The notes beneath the pieces are model-generated. The model worked only from the letters and a program-made list of their open reading frames with translations, made no database searches and was not told the DNA's origin. This document shows positions 25,576 through 32,426 of a DNA stretch of 33,981 nucleotides, piece by piece. How positions within the stretch are numbered: position 1 is the first letter of the stretch; each line of letters begins with the position of its first letter. Origin of the DNA: an uncultured Oscillospiraceae bacterium (lineage in GTDB: Bacteria > Bacillota > Clostridia > Oscillospirales > Oscillospiraceae); assembly GCA_944387055.1 (NCBI GenBank), contig CALXDL010000016.1, forward strand, positions 1 to 33,981, given 5' to 3'. Both the position numbers and the translations under genes were made by a program.

Positions 25576-26304
25576 GTGAATGCTGTGCTGGGAGTCTTGT
25601 TTGATGTTATATCAGTAATTTTAGGTGGTGTTTTAGGGAATATATTGAATAAACGTCTACATTTTGACGCAGATGAACTGAACAAAGTCTTTGGGATCTG
25701 CTCTATTGTCATGGGGATTATTTCCGTGGGAGCCGTAAAGAACATGCCCCCGGTCATTCTGGCTGTTGTTCTAGGTACTGTATGCGGATTTGTTCTGAGA
25801 CTGAGAGACCGGATTTCTAAATGTGGTAATATGCTGTATCAATTAGTAAGCCGTGTTAAGACTTTCGATTGTACTACCACCGGTCTGCTCAACGTAAGCA
25901 TATTGGAAACAGCCATTATTTTATTCTGTTTTAGTGGAACGGGTATCTATGGATGTTTGGACGCTGCCTTGGCAAATAATCAGACAATCTTATTGACTAA
26001 ATCCATTTTAGATTTATTTACCGCAATGATTTTTGCGTGTACTTTGGGAGCTGTGGTAGCAATTATCGCAATTCCTCAAACAATCATTTTTGTTTTTTTA
26101 TATGGGATCGCAACGCTGCTCTCGCCACTGGTCACCGCGGATATGCTTGCAGATTTCAAAGCCTGCGGGGGTATCCTGCTAATAGCAACAGGCTGTCGAA
26201 TCTCTAAAATGCAAGATTTTCCCATAAGTGATATGTTGCCAGCAATGATATTGGTTTTTCCGTTCAGTGCTTTCTGGAGCCATATCATTCTTCCGTACAT
26301 TTAA
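25576..26304 (+). CDS. DUF554 family membrane protein
   Basis: The protein of about 242 residues has roughly seven hydrophobic segments and the DUF554 pattern: ILGGVLGNIL near the start, FGICSIVMGIISVGAV, then a central SILETAIILFCFSGTGIYG and the C-terminal GGILLIATGCRI and MLPAMILVFP. The family's function is unknown, though a transport role is suspected. It follows the regulator by four bases, so the two are probably co-transcribed. The start is uncertain: GTG at 25576 directly after the previous stop, or GTG at 25585, which is better placed after GGTG. Confidence 0.8.
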   Translation: MNAVLGVLFDVISVILGGVLGNILNKRLHFDADELNKVFGICSIVMGIISVGAVKNMPPVILAVVLGTVCGFVLRLRDRISKCGNMLYQLVSRVKTFDCTTTGLLNVSILETAIILFCFSGTGIYGCLDAALANNQTILLTKSILDLFTAMIFACTLGAVVAIIAIPQTIIFVFLYGIATLLSPLVTADMLADFKACGGILLIATGCRISKMQDFPISDMLPAMILVFPFSAFWSHIILPYI

Positions 26305-26776
26305 TTCAATAATTCAAAAAAGAAGCGGGTATTCCTGGAGTCTCCTGTGAAAGATTCAGATAATAGAAAACCGCAATTAATGTGACTAGTACACCCATAA
26401 CTTCGACGTAGCGATATATACTGCCCTCGTCACACAATAGGTATGCAGTCCGGGGACATCAACGGCGCTGATGGCAACTCCATCTGACCCTGCAAGCAAA
26501 AAGATGGACCAAGAAAAATCCAGTGAATATGACCCCGAAGACAGAAGGCCTCTCGTTGCCGCCTGTGAGGGGCTGTGTGAGGCTTTGGTGGAAGGGGCAG
26601 CGTCCGAGGACGCTGAGGAGGCTGCGAGCCGTGTGCGGCCTGTGTGGGCGGAGGTTGGCGAGGACATTTTGCGGGGATATCTCCAGAGGGAAAACAGCCT
26701 GGGCAGCGGTACCACAGCAGCGGGTTTTGGGGGCAAATCCGACGATTTTGGCCAGCCGAAAAAAGTACTAGATAAA

Positions 26777-26804
26777 GGGAGGTGGTCACTAGCGACCACC
26801 TCCC
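26777..26804. terminator. Strong hairpin in the element
   Basis: GGGAGGTGGTC and GACCACCTCCC form a perfect 11-bp stem around a six-base loop. It has no T tract. It lies just left of a second hairpin. Confidence 0.45.
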
Positions 26805-26810
26805 GCCCAC

Positions 26811-26833
26811 AAAGCCCCGCAGTGCGGGGCTTT
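26811..26833. terminator. Second strong hairpin in the element
   Basis: AAAGCCCCGC and GCGGGGCTTT form a perfect 10-bp stem around AGT. A short A or T run flanks it in each direction, so it may terminate weakly either way. Confidence 0.5.
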
Positions 26834-27111
26834 CCGGGATTATGGTACCGACGTCGGTTTTCGAGATTTTCAAAATCAAGGTGGTCGGTAGGGCAAAAAA
26901 TCCAGCGTTTCCAAGCGGTTGCGCCGTGTCGGTTTGGAACCAATACTTTTCCCCTCTGAAAGTTCAAACCTTGCGTCGCTATATCAAAGAAAAGAGCCGG
27001 GAAAAAAGGCCACCCGAGGAGTTCTTAACTTTCTGATAACTCGTCGGTTTTGCCCTGGCTATTCTCCCTGAGTTGGGGTATTGTGTGTCGCTGAATAGGA
27101 GGCGATATACA

Positions 27112-27417
27112 ATGAGGGATTACATGATGGCCCTGCACCAGAGGTTCTGCAAGGAGCCAGAGTGTCGGGAGGTCAGGAAGCAGATTCGGGAAGTCGAACG
27201 GGACCTCCATCAATCACTGGACCGGCGAGGCCAGGAGCAGCTGCTGAAGCTGGCAGACCTGGAGAACGAGCTGCGGGAGGATGTCTCCCTGGAAAGTTTC
27301 CTCTCCGGATTTAAACTGGCGCTGGGAATTGCGGCAGAACTGGCACCCTCGTACTCCTTCGACGATGACGAGGAGCAGAGAGCCTGCGAGGCCCTCCAGA
27401 GAAGGAGGTGCGAGTGA
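27112..27417 (+). CDS. Small conserved-type protein upstream of the integrase (DUF6809-like)
   Basis: The 101-residue protein starts MRDYMMALHQRFCKEPECRE at the ATG at 27112, preceded by AGGAGG. It is mostly helical and charged, with EVRKQIREVERDLHQSL and LLKLADLENELRED segments, and ends in an acidic tail. I recall similar small proteins next to integrases in Clostridia elements, named DUF6809; that match is uncertain. Its TGA overlaps the integrase ATG (TGATG), so the two are coupled. It could be an excisionase or integration accessory, but it has no clear helix-turn-helix. Confidence 0.65.
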   Translation: MRDYMMALHQRFCKEPECREVRKQIREVERDLHQSLDRRGQEQLLKLADLENELREDVSLESFLSGFKLALGIAAELAPSYSFDDDEEQRACEALQRRRCE

Positions 27418-28613
27418 TGGCAAAGAGGCGAGCCAACGGTGAGGGCAACATCCGCAAGCGCAAGGATGGCCGCTGGGAGGGCCGGTACACCGCCGGGTAT
27501 GACCAAGACGGAAAGCGAATCATCAAAAACGTGCTGGGCAGGACCCAGGCAGAGGTGAAAGCCAAGCTATCCGTGGCGATTACGGAAAGCCAGCAGCTGG
27601 ATGTGTCCCGCTCCGGAGAGTACACGGTGGCAGAGTGGCTGCACCTCTGGTTCGAACTCTACGCCAAACCCAACATCCGGCCATCCACGGCAAGCTACTA
27701 CCGCCGGGCCATGGAGGAGTACACCATTCCCCGGATGGGTCACATCAAGCTGAACAAACTCACCAGCCGGGAGATCCAGAAGCTCTACAAGGACCTGCTG
27801 GAAAATGGGCGGCTGCGGAAAAAACAGAGGAAGAAACACCCCGGTCTCAGCGGTTCCACAGTACGGGGCGTCCACATCATGCTCCACAGCGCCTTGGACC
27901 GGGCGGTAAAGGAACGGCTGCTAATCCGAAACCCCGCAGACAGCTGCGTGGTGCCGAAAGTGCAGCACCAGGAGATGAAGACACTCCAGCCGGAGGACCT
28001 GAAAGCCTATCTGGACGCAGCGGAGAAACGGGGAGCACTGGCTATGTTCTATCTGGAGTTGGTCAGCGGCATTCGCAAGGGCGAACTGGTGGCCCTGCAA
28101 TGGGCGGACCTGGACATCCCCAATAAAACCATCTCCGTCAGCAAACAGGCCACCAAGGACGCAGATAATAATCTCATCATAGCGAGGCCAAAGACAGAGA
28201 ACTCCATCCGCCAGATCTCCATCCCACAGGAGGCGGTAGAGCTGCTCGTGAAAGAGCATGCCAAACACCCAAGCAACCTCTGGCTCTTCCCCTCCTCTCG
28301 CACCGGAGGCATGTATCACCCGGATTCAGTGGCCACCCTGCATCAGCGCATTCTCAAGGACGCTGGCCTGGAACACCTTCGGTTCCACGATCTACGCCAC
28401 ACCTTCGCCACCCTGGCCCTTCAAAATGGCGTAGACATCAAGACCGTCTCCGTCATGCTGGGCCACTACGACGCAGGGTTCACTCTCCGCACCTACACCC
28501 ACACCACGAGGCAAAAGCAGGACGAGGCAGCGCAAACCATGGGCAACCTCATGGCACAGGTACGATACGAACAGCCAGAAATAAACAGCACAGCGCACCG
28601 GTTGGGAAGCTGA
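27417..28613 (+). CDS. Tyrosine site-specific integrase
   Basis: The 398-residue recombinase has an N-terminal arm-binding part (GEGNIRKRKDGRWEGRYTAG), a SAM-like core-binding domain at about 70-170 (EYTVAEWLHLWFELYAKPNIRPSTASYYRR), and a catalytic domain with R220 (SGIRKGEL), H324 and R327 (HDLRH), H350 (MLGHYD) and the nucleophile Y360. All residues of the active tyrosine recombinase set are present. The ATG at 27417 follows AAGGAGGTG and overlaps the upstream stop codon. It lies 137 bases from the right attachment site, the usual place for the integrase of a tRNA-inserted element. Confidence 0.95.
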   Translation: MAKRRANGEGNIRKRKDGRWEGRYTAGYDQDGKRIIKNVLGRTQAEVKAKLSVAITESQQLDVSRSGEYTVAEWLHLWFELYAKPNIRPSTASYYRRAMEEYTIPRMGHIKLNKLTSREIQKLYKDLLENGRLRKKQRKKHPGLSGSTVRGVHIMLHSALDRAVKERLLIRNPADSCVVPKVQHQEMKTLQPEDLKAYLDAAEKRGALAMFYLELVSGIRKGELVALQWADLDIPNKTISVSKQATKDADNNLIIARPKTENSIRQISIPQEAVELLVKEHAKHPSNLWLFPSSRTGGMYHPDSVATLHQRILKDAGLEHLRFHDLRHTFATLALQNGVDIKTVSVMLGHYDAGFTLRTYTHTTRQKQDEAAQTMGNLMAQVRYEQPEINSTAHRLGS

Positions 28614-28647
28614 ACTTCCCTGCCGGTGCGCTGCGATTTTTGCGTGG

Positions 28648-28667
28648 TGTGGGTCACGGTGTGGGTC
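28648..28667 (+). repeat. Right pair of TGTGGGTC repeats (possible integrase arm sites)
   Basis: TGTGGGTC occurs at 28648 and 28660, the same 12-base period and orientation as the pair at 19931 and 19943 at the other end of the element. Confidence 0.5.
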
Positions 28668-28710
28668 TAGGCCTAACCGCCTTCTCAAAACAAGAACTTT
28701 TTACATAGCA

Positions 28711-28744
28711 AAATACCCCGAAAGCAGCTGTTTTCGGGGTATTT
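28711..28744 (-). terminator. Element-borne replacement terminator of tRNA-Thr
   Basis: AAATACCCCGAAA and TTTCGGGGTATTT form a 13-bp stem three bases after the tRNA 3' end on the minus strand. It is part of the element and takes the place of the native terminator now at 19735-19772. It may also end the integrase transcript. Confidence 0.75.
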
Positions 28745-28746
28745 CG

Positions 28747-28791
28747 TGGAGCTGGTGGGGTGACTCGAACACCTGACCTGCTGATTACGAA
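28747..28791. repeat. Right attachment site, 45-bp tRNA-Thr 3' half
   Basis: Identical to 19774-19818. Here it forms the 3' half of the intact tRNA, so the element carries the sequence that restores the gene. Confidence 0.93.
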
Positions 28792-28822
28792 TCAGCTGCT
28801 CTACCGACTGAGCTACACCAGC
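28747..28822 (-). tRNA. tRNA-Thr (anticodon CGT)
   Basis: The minus strand folds as a cloverleaf: acceptor GCTGGTG/CACCAGC, D arm GCTC-AGTCGGTA-GAGC, anticodon arm GCTGA-TTCGTAA-TCAGC with anticodon CGT (decoding ACG), TTCGAGT in the T loop, discriminator T and encoded CCA. The T stem has one A-C mismatch. Its 3' half from the anticodon loop onward comes from the integrated element. Confidence 0.95.
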
Positions 28823-28879
28823 ATATCTCCTGATCTGGCGATCCGTCACACACGTCTTGGCCAGACACTCAGGACGGGG

Positions 28880-28911
28880 ATTATATTATCATAATTTGGG
28901 GCGTTCGTCAA
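28880..28911 (-). promoter_or_regulatory. Candidate promoter of tRNA-Thr
   Basis: TTGACG (28906-28911) lies 16 bases before ATAATA or 20 bases before a perfect TATAAT (28880-28885) on the minus strand, about 58 bases before the tRNA. Spacing is ambiguous. Confidence 0.45.
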
Positions 28912-29490
28912 CACCTAAGTTCCTTCCTTTTCGATATAAGAAAAGAGCGGCCGTTTTTTGATCGGAGGATAGTTGCTCCGTGTCGATGCGTTTCGTTGTT
29001 CAACGATCCGCTCGCTGGTACGATACCGATCTTACATTTTGGACGATCATGTGCCCACGCTTTATATCTGCTCATTTCGACGATCCGAACTGATCGGTCC
29101 AAACAACATTTTCTGCAGTGGAAACAGGAAGTCGGGACGGCTTTTCTCCATTTTATATCCATTGACCGGCCGCCCTCTATCGGGAGCATATCCTGACCGT
29201 ATTTTTCCCTGCCCATATGGCAACACATTTACCAGGTATTTCTGTATGCGATCATCCCGTATAATACGCAGCGTATTTTGCCGGATATCCTGCATTTGAT
29301 TTTTGTCACTTTGCCATCCTTTTTCTTCTTGACACGTTTTTCGTCAAATTTGGGCACAATATCCCACAAGCATCGCCCCACTACTTTCTACATTTTTTGA
29401 GAAAAAATTTTTCGATATTCCAATATCTTACATATCGAACCATATTCTTACAGCGACATAAAATCGATCATAATTTTTCTCTACAAAGAG

Positions 29491-29520
29491 TTATCCACAT
29501 TATCCACATGGTTTTCCACA
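29491..29520 (+). other. Cluster of three DnaA boxes
   Basis: Two perfect TTATCCACA boxes (29491-29499 and 29500-29508) abut, followed by TTTTCCACA (29512-29520) with one mismatch, all in the same orientation. An A+T-rich segment with runs of A and T lies directly to the left. This resembles an oriC or another DnaA-binding locus, but dnaA itself is not in the window. Confidence 0.7.
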
Positions 29521-29794
29521 TCTGTTTTCCCCTTTGTTTCCAATGTTTCTACGTATATTTGTAAATTAATGGAATCCTCTGTATCCGCATTTTCTCACCA
29601 CGCCCGTCCCCGTTTTCTATTTACATAATACTTATCGATCCCATAGATCCTCCAGCGCATTCTTTACTTTTTCTAGGTGCGGTGCATCCGCTCTGTCTTT
29701 CATACCGTCTTTGGAGGCACAAGTGTTCGTCCTTTTCTTCCATGGCCCCATCTCCGATGTCCACCCCACTTGTCTTTTCCATATCGCCATCCGC

Positions 29795-29833
29795 ACATGG
29801 GGGAAGCGGCTGCAGCAGCCGCTTCCCCCATGT
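29795..29833 (-). terminator. Long hairpin after tsaD
   Basis: ACATGGGGGAAGCGGCTG and its exact complement form an 18-bp stem around a three-base loop, just beyond the tsaD stop codon. No T tract follows. Confidence 0.7.
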
Positions 29834-29836
29834 CGT

Positions 29837-30844
29837 TCAGGCGTCCAGATCCATGGTGGCATAAGCATTCAAGTCCATACCCGCCGTGTGTCCCGCCAGA
29901 TATTCATAATACCCCTGAGCGCCGATCATAGCGCCATTGTCTCCGCACAGCCGCAGAGGGGGCAGATAGAGCGTACAGCCCTGCTGCCTGCATGCTTGCT
30001 CCAGGTCCGCCCGGATGATGGTGTTGGCCGCCACGCCTCCGGCGGCAACGATGATCGTCCGTCCAGTCCTGTGGGCTGCCTCCATGACCCGGGGGACCAA
30101 CTCGTCGCTGACCGCTTGGGTGAAGTCACGGGCCAGGGCTGCTCGGTCCAGCGGCTCGCCCACTTGTTGCGCGTGATGGACCAGGTTCACCACCGCCGTC
30201 TTCAATCCAGAGAAACTCATGTCCAGCTCCGCTCCGGCCACATGGCTCCGCGGAAGCTTATATGCCCCGCCTTCGGACTGCTGCGCCAGTTCGTCCATGG
30301 GACGGCCCCCTGGATAAGGCAGGCCCAGTACCCGGGCGGCTTTGTCGAAGCACTCTCCTGCCGCATCGTCCCGGGTGGCCCCTAGGATCTGCATGTCCGT
30401 ATATCCACGCACATCCACGATCAGTGTGTTCCCGCCAGAGATTGCCAGGGCCAGGAAGGGCGGCTCGAGCTCTGGGAAAGCCAGATAGTTGGCTGCGATG
30501 TGTCCCCGGATATGATGGACGGGGATCAGCGGCACGCCCATGGAAAAGGCAACGGATTTTGCAAAATTCACCCCTACCAGCACCGCACCGATCAGCCCCG
30601 GGGCATAAGTCACCGCCACTGCATCGATATCCTCTCTGCAGCAGCCCGCCTCCCGCAGGGCCTGTTCCGCCAGAGCAGCGATGACCTCCACATGCTTGCG
30701 GGAGGCGATCTCCGGCACGACGCCGCCATAGACCGCATGCATGTCCGCCTGGGAGGCGATGACGTCGGACAGTACGGTACGGCCATCCTCTACAACAGCG
30801 ACCGCCGTCTCGTCGCAGGAGGATTCAAAGGCCAGGATCTTCAT
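29837..30844 (-). CDS. tsaD: tRNA N6-threonylcarbamoyltransferase TsaD
   Basis: The 335-residue protein has the Kae1/TsaD signatures: MKILAFESSCDETAVAVVEDG at the start, YGGVVPEIASRKH, VTYAPGLIGAVLVG, the metal-binding HHIRGHIAANYL, ISGGNT, GECFDKAARVLGLPYPGG, SFSGLKTAV and AAGGVAAN, ending with CGDNGAMIG. It transfers threonylcarbamoyl to A37 of ANN-decoding tRNAs together with TsaB and TsaE, which are not seen here. GGGGAG precedes the ATG at 30844; the open frame to 30919 overlaps the upstream gene. It follows the GNAT gene by 13 bases. tcdA at 2.3 kb acts after it in the same pathway. Confidence 0.96.
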   Translation of the reverse strand: MKILAFESSCDETAVAVVEDGRTVLSDVIASQADMHAVYGGVVPEIASRKHVEVIAALAEQALREAGCCREDIDAVAVTYAPGLIGAVLVGVNFAKSVAFSMGVPLIPVHHIRGHIAANYLAFPELEPPFLALAISGGNTLIVDVRGYTDMQILGATRDDAAGECFDKAARVLGLPYPGGRPMDELAQQSEGGAYKLPRSHVAGAELDMSFSGLKTAVVNLVHHAQQVGEPLDRAALARDFTQAVSDELVPRVMEAAHRTGRTIIVAAGGVAANTIIRADLEQACRQQGCTLYLPPLRLCGDNGAMIGAQGYYEYLAGHTAGMDLNAYATMDLDA

Positions 30845-30857
30845 GATATCTCCCCTC

Positions 30858-31451
30858 TCACTCGTTCCATGCCACTCTGGGCAGTGGGTCTTCCTCGGGC
30901 TGGCGAGGGATGCGGACATATCTTGCGAACTTCTCCGGGGAGAAGCGGCTGAGATAGATGTTCCGGTGGGCCTCCATCAGCTGCTGGTCAGGGAGCTCCT
31001 GCTCCGCCCAGTACAGGGTCTTGTAGGGCACGCCGAACATCTCCGTGTCATAGCCAGCCGTCCGGGCGCCGTTGCGGGCATAGAATCCCAGGCGCCGCTC
31101 CGCCATGGCCGGGTCCGGGGCGTAGCAGGGCATCTCGCTCTCCCCCAGGATCACGGTCCCCGGCTCCCGCTCCAGCATCTTCGCCAGCAGCAGTGCGCCG
31201 GTGCCGCCGTTGCGGCGGCGGGGCGAGACACACAAGTAGTCCAGCAGGGCCCAGCCGGGCTCTCCCAGCCAAAGGAAACACTCCCCCACGATCTCCGAGC
31301 CGTCGAACAGGCACCAGGGCCGGTAATATCCATCCTCCAGCATCTTCCGGATGATGCGCAGGGGCTTGAGCTCTGCCGCCGGGAAAGAGGGCTCTAGATC
31401 ATTGGCGTACACCGCTTCCAGCTGTGCCAGTGTCGGCAGTTTCAGTTCCAT
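30858..31451 (-). CDS. GNAT family N-acetyltransferase
   Basis: The 197-residue protein has the GNAT core: IVGECFLWL, ALLDYLCVSPRRRNGGTGALLLAKML with the acetyl-CoA-binding R-x-x-G-x-G/A pattern, and GFYARNGARTAGYDTEMFGV near the end. The acceptor is unknown. AAGGAG lies before the ATG at 31451. Its start lies inside the rimI 3' end (overlap of 53 bases), and tsaD follows closely, so it belongs to the same transcript. Confidence 0.85.
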   Translation of the reverse strand: MELKLPTLAQLEAVYANDLEPSFPAAELKPLRIIRKMLEDGYYRPWCLFDGSEIVGECFLWLGEPGWALLDYLCVSPRRRNGGTGALLLAKMLEREPGTVILGESEMPCYAPDPAMAERRLGFYARNGARTAGYDTEMFGVPYKTLYWAEQELPDQQLMEAHRNIYLSRFSPEKFARYVRIPRQPEEDPLPRVAWNE

Positions 31452-31908
31452 CGGTAAACTCCTTCGTCATGATGATTGCATCCTCTTTGGGATGCTCGTA
31501 ATAGTTTTTCCGCCGCCCTACACTGCGGAACCCCCGGCTGCCGTATAGGGCGATGGCCCCGTAGTTGGAGGCACGGACCTCCAGCGTCAGGAACGCCAGC
31601 CGGTGCCCCGCAGCGAAGTCCAAAAATACCTGGAGCAGCTTCTGGGCGATGCCTTGGCGGCGGCAGTCCGGCCGCACGGCCACATTGGTGATATACCCTT
31701 CGTCCAGCACCACCAGCAGTCCGGCGTAGCCCACTACCTGGTCCCGGTCATCCAGGGCCACCAGGAACGCAGCGCAGTCGTTCTCCAGTTCCTCAGCCAA
31801 CATGTTCCGAGACCAGGGCGTGGAGAAGCAGACGCGTTCCAGCTCCGCCACCTCGTCCAGGTGATCCCCTGTCATGGGGACGATGCGCACACGCATGCGC
31901 GTATCCAT
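31399..31908 (-). CDS. rimI: Ribosomal protein S18-alanine N-acetyltransferase RimI
   Basis: The 169-residue GNAT protein shows RimI signatures: ERVCFSTPWSRNMLAEEL, VVGYAGLLVVLDEGYITNVAVRPDCRRQGIAQKLL, LTLEVRASNYGAIALYGSRGFRSVGRRKNYY. RimI acetylates the N-terminus of S18 and is usually encoded beside tsaB and tsaD, as here near tsaD. Start: AGGAG is eight bases before the ATG at 31908; an ATG at 31914 is too close. The Shine-Dalgarno lies within the end of the preceding gene. The last 20 residues after DAIIMTKEF are a Thr/Gly-rich tail over the next gene's start. Confidence 0.9.
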   Translation of the reverse strand: MDTRMRVRIVPMTGDHLDEVAELERVCFSTPWSRNMLAEELENDCAAFLVALDDRDQVVGYAGLLVVLDEGYITNVAVRPDCRRQGIAQKLLQVFLDFAAGHRLAFLTLEVRASNYGAIALYGSRGFRSVGRRKNYYEHPKEDAIIMTKEFTDGTETADTGTAGSGVRQ

Positions 31909-31910
31909 CT

Positions 31911-32426
31911 TCATCTCTCCTTTTCCGATCCCTCTGTCCGCCACAGGATCCGCTCCGCTGCCTCCTGCGGTGTCAGATGGGTCACGTCCAGCTGCCAGAT
32001 ATCCAAAGCGCCATACAGCGGCAGATAGGCAAGGCTCCGGTCCACTGCGTCCGCCGTCCGCTTTCCGGCACGGATATCTCCCTCCAGCCGATCTCGCAGG
32101 GCCTCCGGCGTACAGACCAGAAACACGGCACACAACATATAGGGCGCCGTCAAGCGGCGGAGCAGGTCCTCTAGGATCTCCTGCCGGTGCAGGACCCAGC
32201 AGAAGATCACATGGTCATAGGCAGAACAGCGGAGGAAGCTGTTCAAAAGGAAGGCGATATTCGCCAGCACCATCTCCCGGGTCTCCTCCGTCACCTGGAA
32301 GGGATGGGCATCCCAGCACCAGTCTCCATCCAGGAACACGCTGCGGTCCAGCAGCCGCTGCAGCTGCCGGCAGGCGGCGGTCTTCCCCACGCCCATGGGG
32401 CCGCCGACCACATACAGGTGCTTCAT
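31911..32426 (-). CDS. Small P-loop nucleotide kinase-like protein
   Basis: The 171-residue protein starts MKHLYVVGGPMGVGKTAACR with a Walker A motif (GGPMGVGKT), followed by LDGDWCWDAHPF where small kinases bind substrate, an aromatic HVIFCWVLHR strand as Walker B-like part, and VCTPEALRDRL. This matches AAA-type shikimate/gluconate kinase-fold proteins of unknown substrate. GAGGAAGG precedes the ATG at 32426, which overlaps the upstream stop (ATGA). The frame is open much further upstream over another gene; that part is a shadow. Confidence 0.8.
   Translation of the reverse strand: MKHLYVVGGPMGVGKTAACRQLQRLLDRSVFLDGDWCWDAHPFQVTEETREMVLANIAFLLNSFLRCSAYDHVIFCWVLHRQEILEDLLRRLTAPYMLCAVFLVCTPEALRDRLEGDIRAGKRTADAVDRSLAYLPLYGALDIWQLDVTHLTPQEAAERILWRTEGSEKER

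Larger units (their letters stand above)
26305..27111. other. Gene-free, hairpin-rich stretch inside the element
   Basis: About 800 bases with no gene I can support. It contains hairpins GGGAGGTGGTC/GACCACCTCCC (26777-26804) and AAAGCCCCGC/GCGGGGCTTT (26811-26833), the palindrome ACCGACGTCGGT (26847-26858), and GATTTTCAAAATC shortly after. Composition changes from A+T-rich to G+C-rich near 26400. ORFs of 80-190 codons exist in several frames on both strands but have no Shine-Dalgarno and no protein-like pattern. It may be the remnant of a larger element or a recombination or transfer region. Confidence 0.5.
19774..28791. mobile_element. Integrated element in tRNA-Thr(CGT) with cysteine-related catabolic cargo
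   Basis: The element is bounded by 45-bp direct repeats of the tRNA 3' half. It encodes a tyrosine integrase at its right end, next to the tRNA it reconstitutes, and a small gene before it. Cargo at 20.1-26.3 kb is visibly more A+T-rich than the flanks; the integration module at 26.4-28.7 kb is more G+C-rich, so the element is mosaic. No relaxase, conjugation or replication gene is seen, so it is a minimal genomic island, probably moved by its integrase with outside help. Near both ends lie pairs of TRTGGGTC octamers spaced 12 bases apart, possible integrase arm sites. Confidence 0.88.
28823..29836. other. A+T-rich gene-free region with DnaA boxes
   Basis: About 1 kb with no recognisable gene. 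It contains a promoter candidate for the tRNA (28880-28911), many CGAT-containing words, a very A+T-rich segment (about 29380-29480), a DnaA-box cluster (29491-29520), and the terminator hairpin of tsaD at its right end. A 106-codon minus-strand ORF at 28908-29228 has a CxxCxxCC group but no Shine-Dalgarno or known pattern, so I do not call it. Confidence 0.6.

Noticed and set aside
26471..26959. 162-codon frame and overlapping frames on the opposite strand
   Set aside because: No ribosome binding site; the frame passes through two strong hairpins and competing frames are equally long, as expected for G+C-rich non-coding DNA.
28908..29228. 106-codon minus-strand frame with a CxxCxxCC group
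   Set aside because: No Shine-Dalgarno, no family likeness, and odd composition; I leave it as non-coding.
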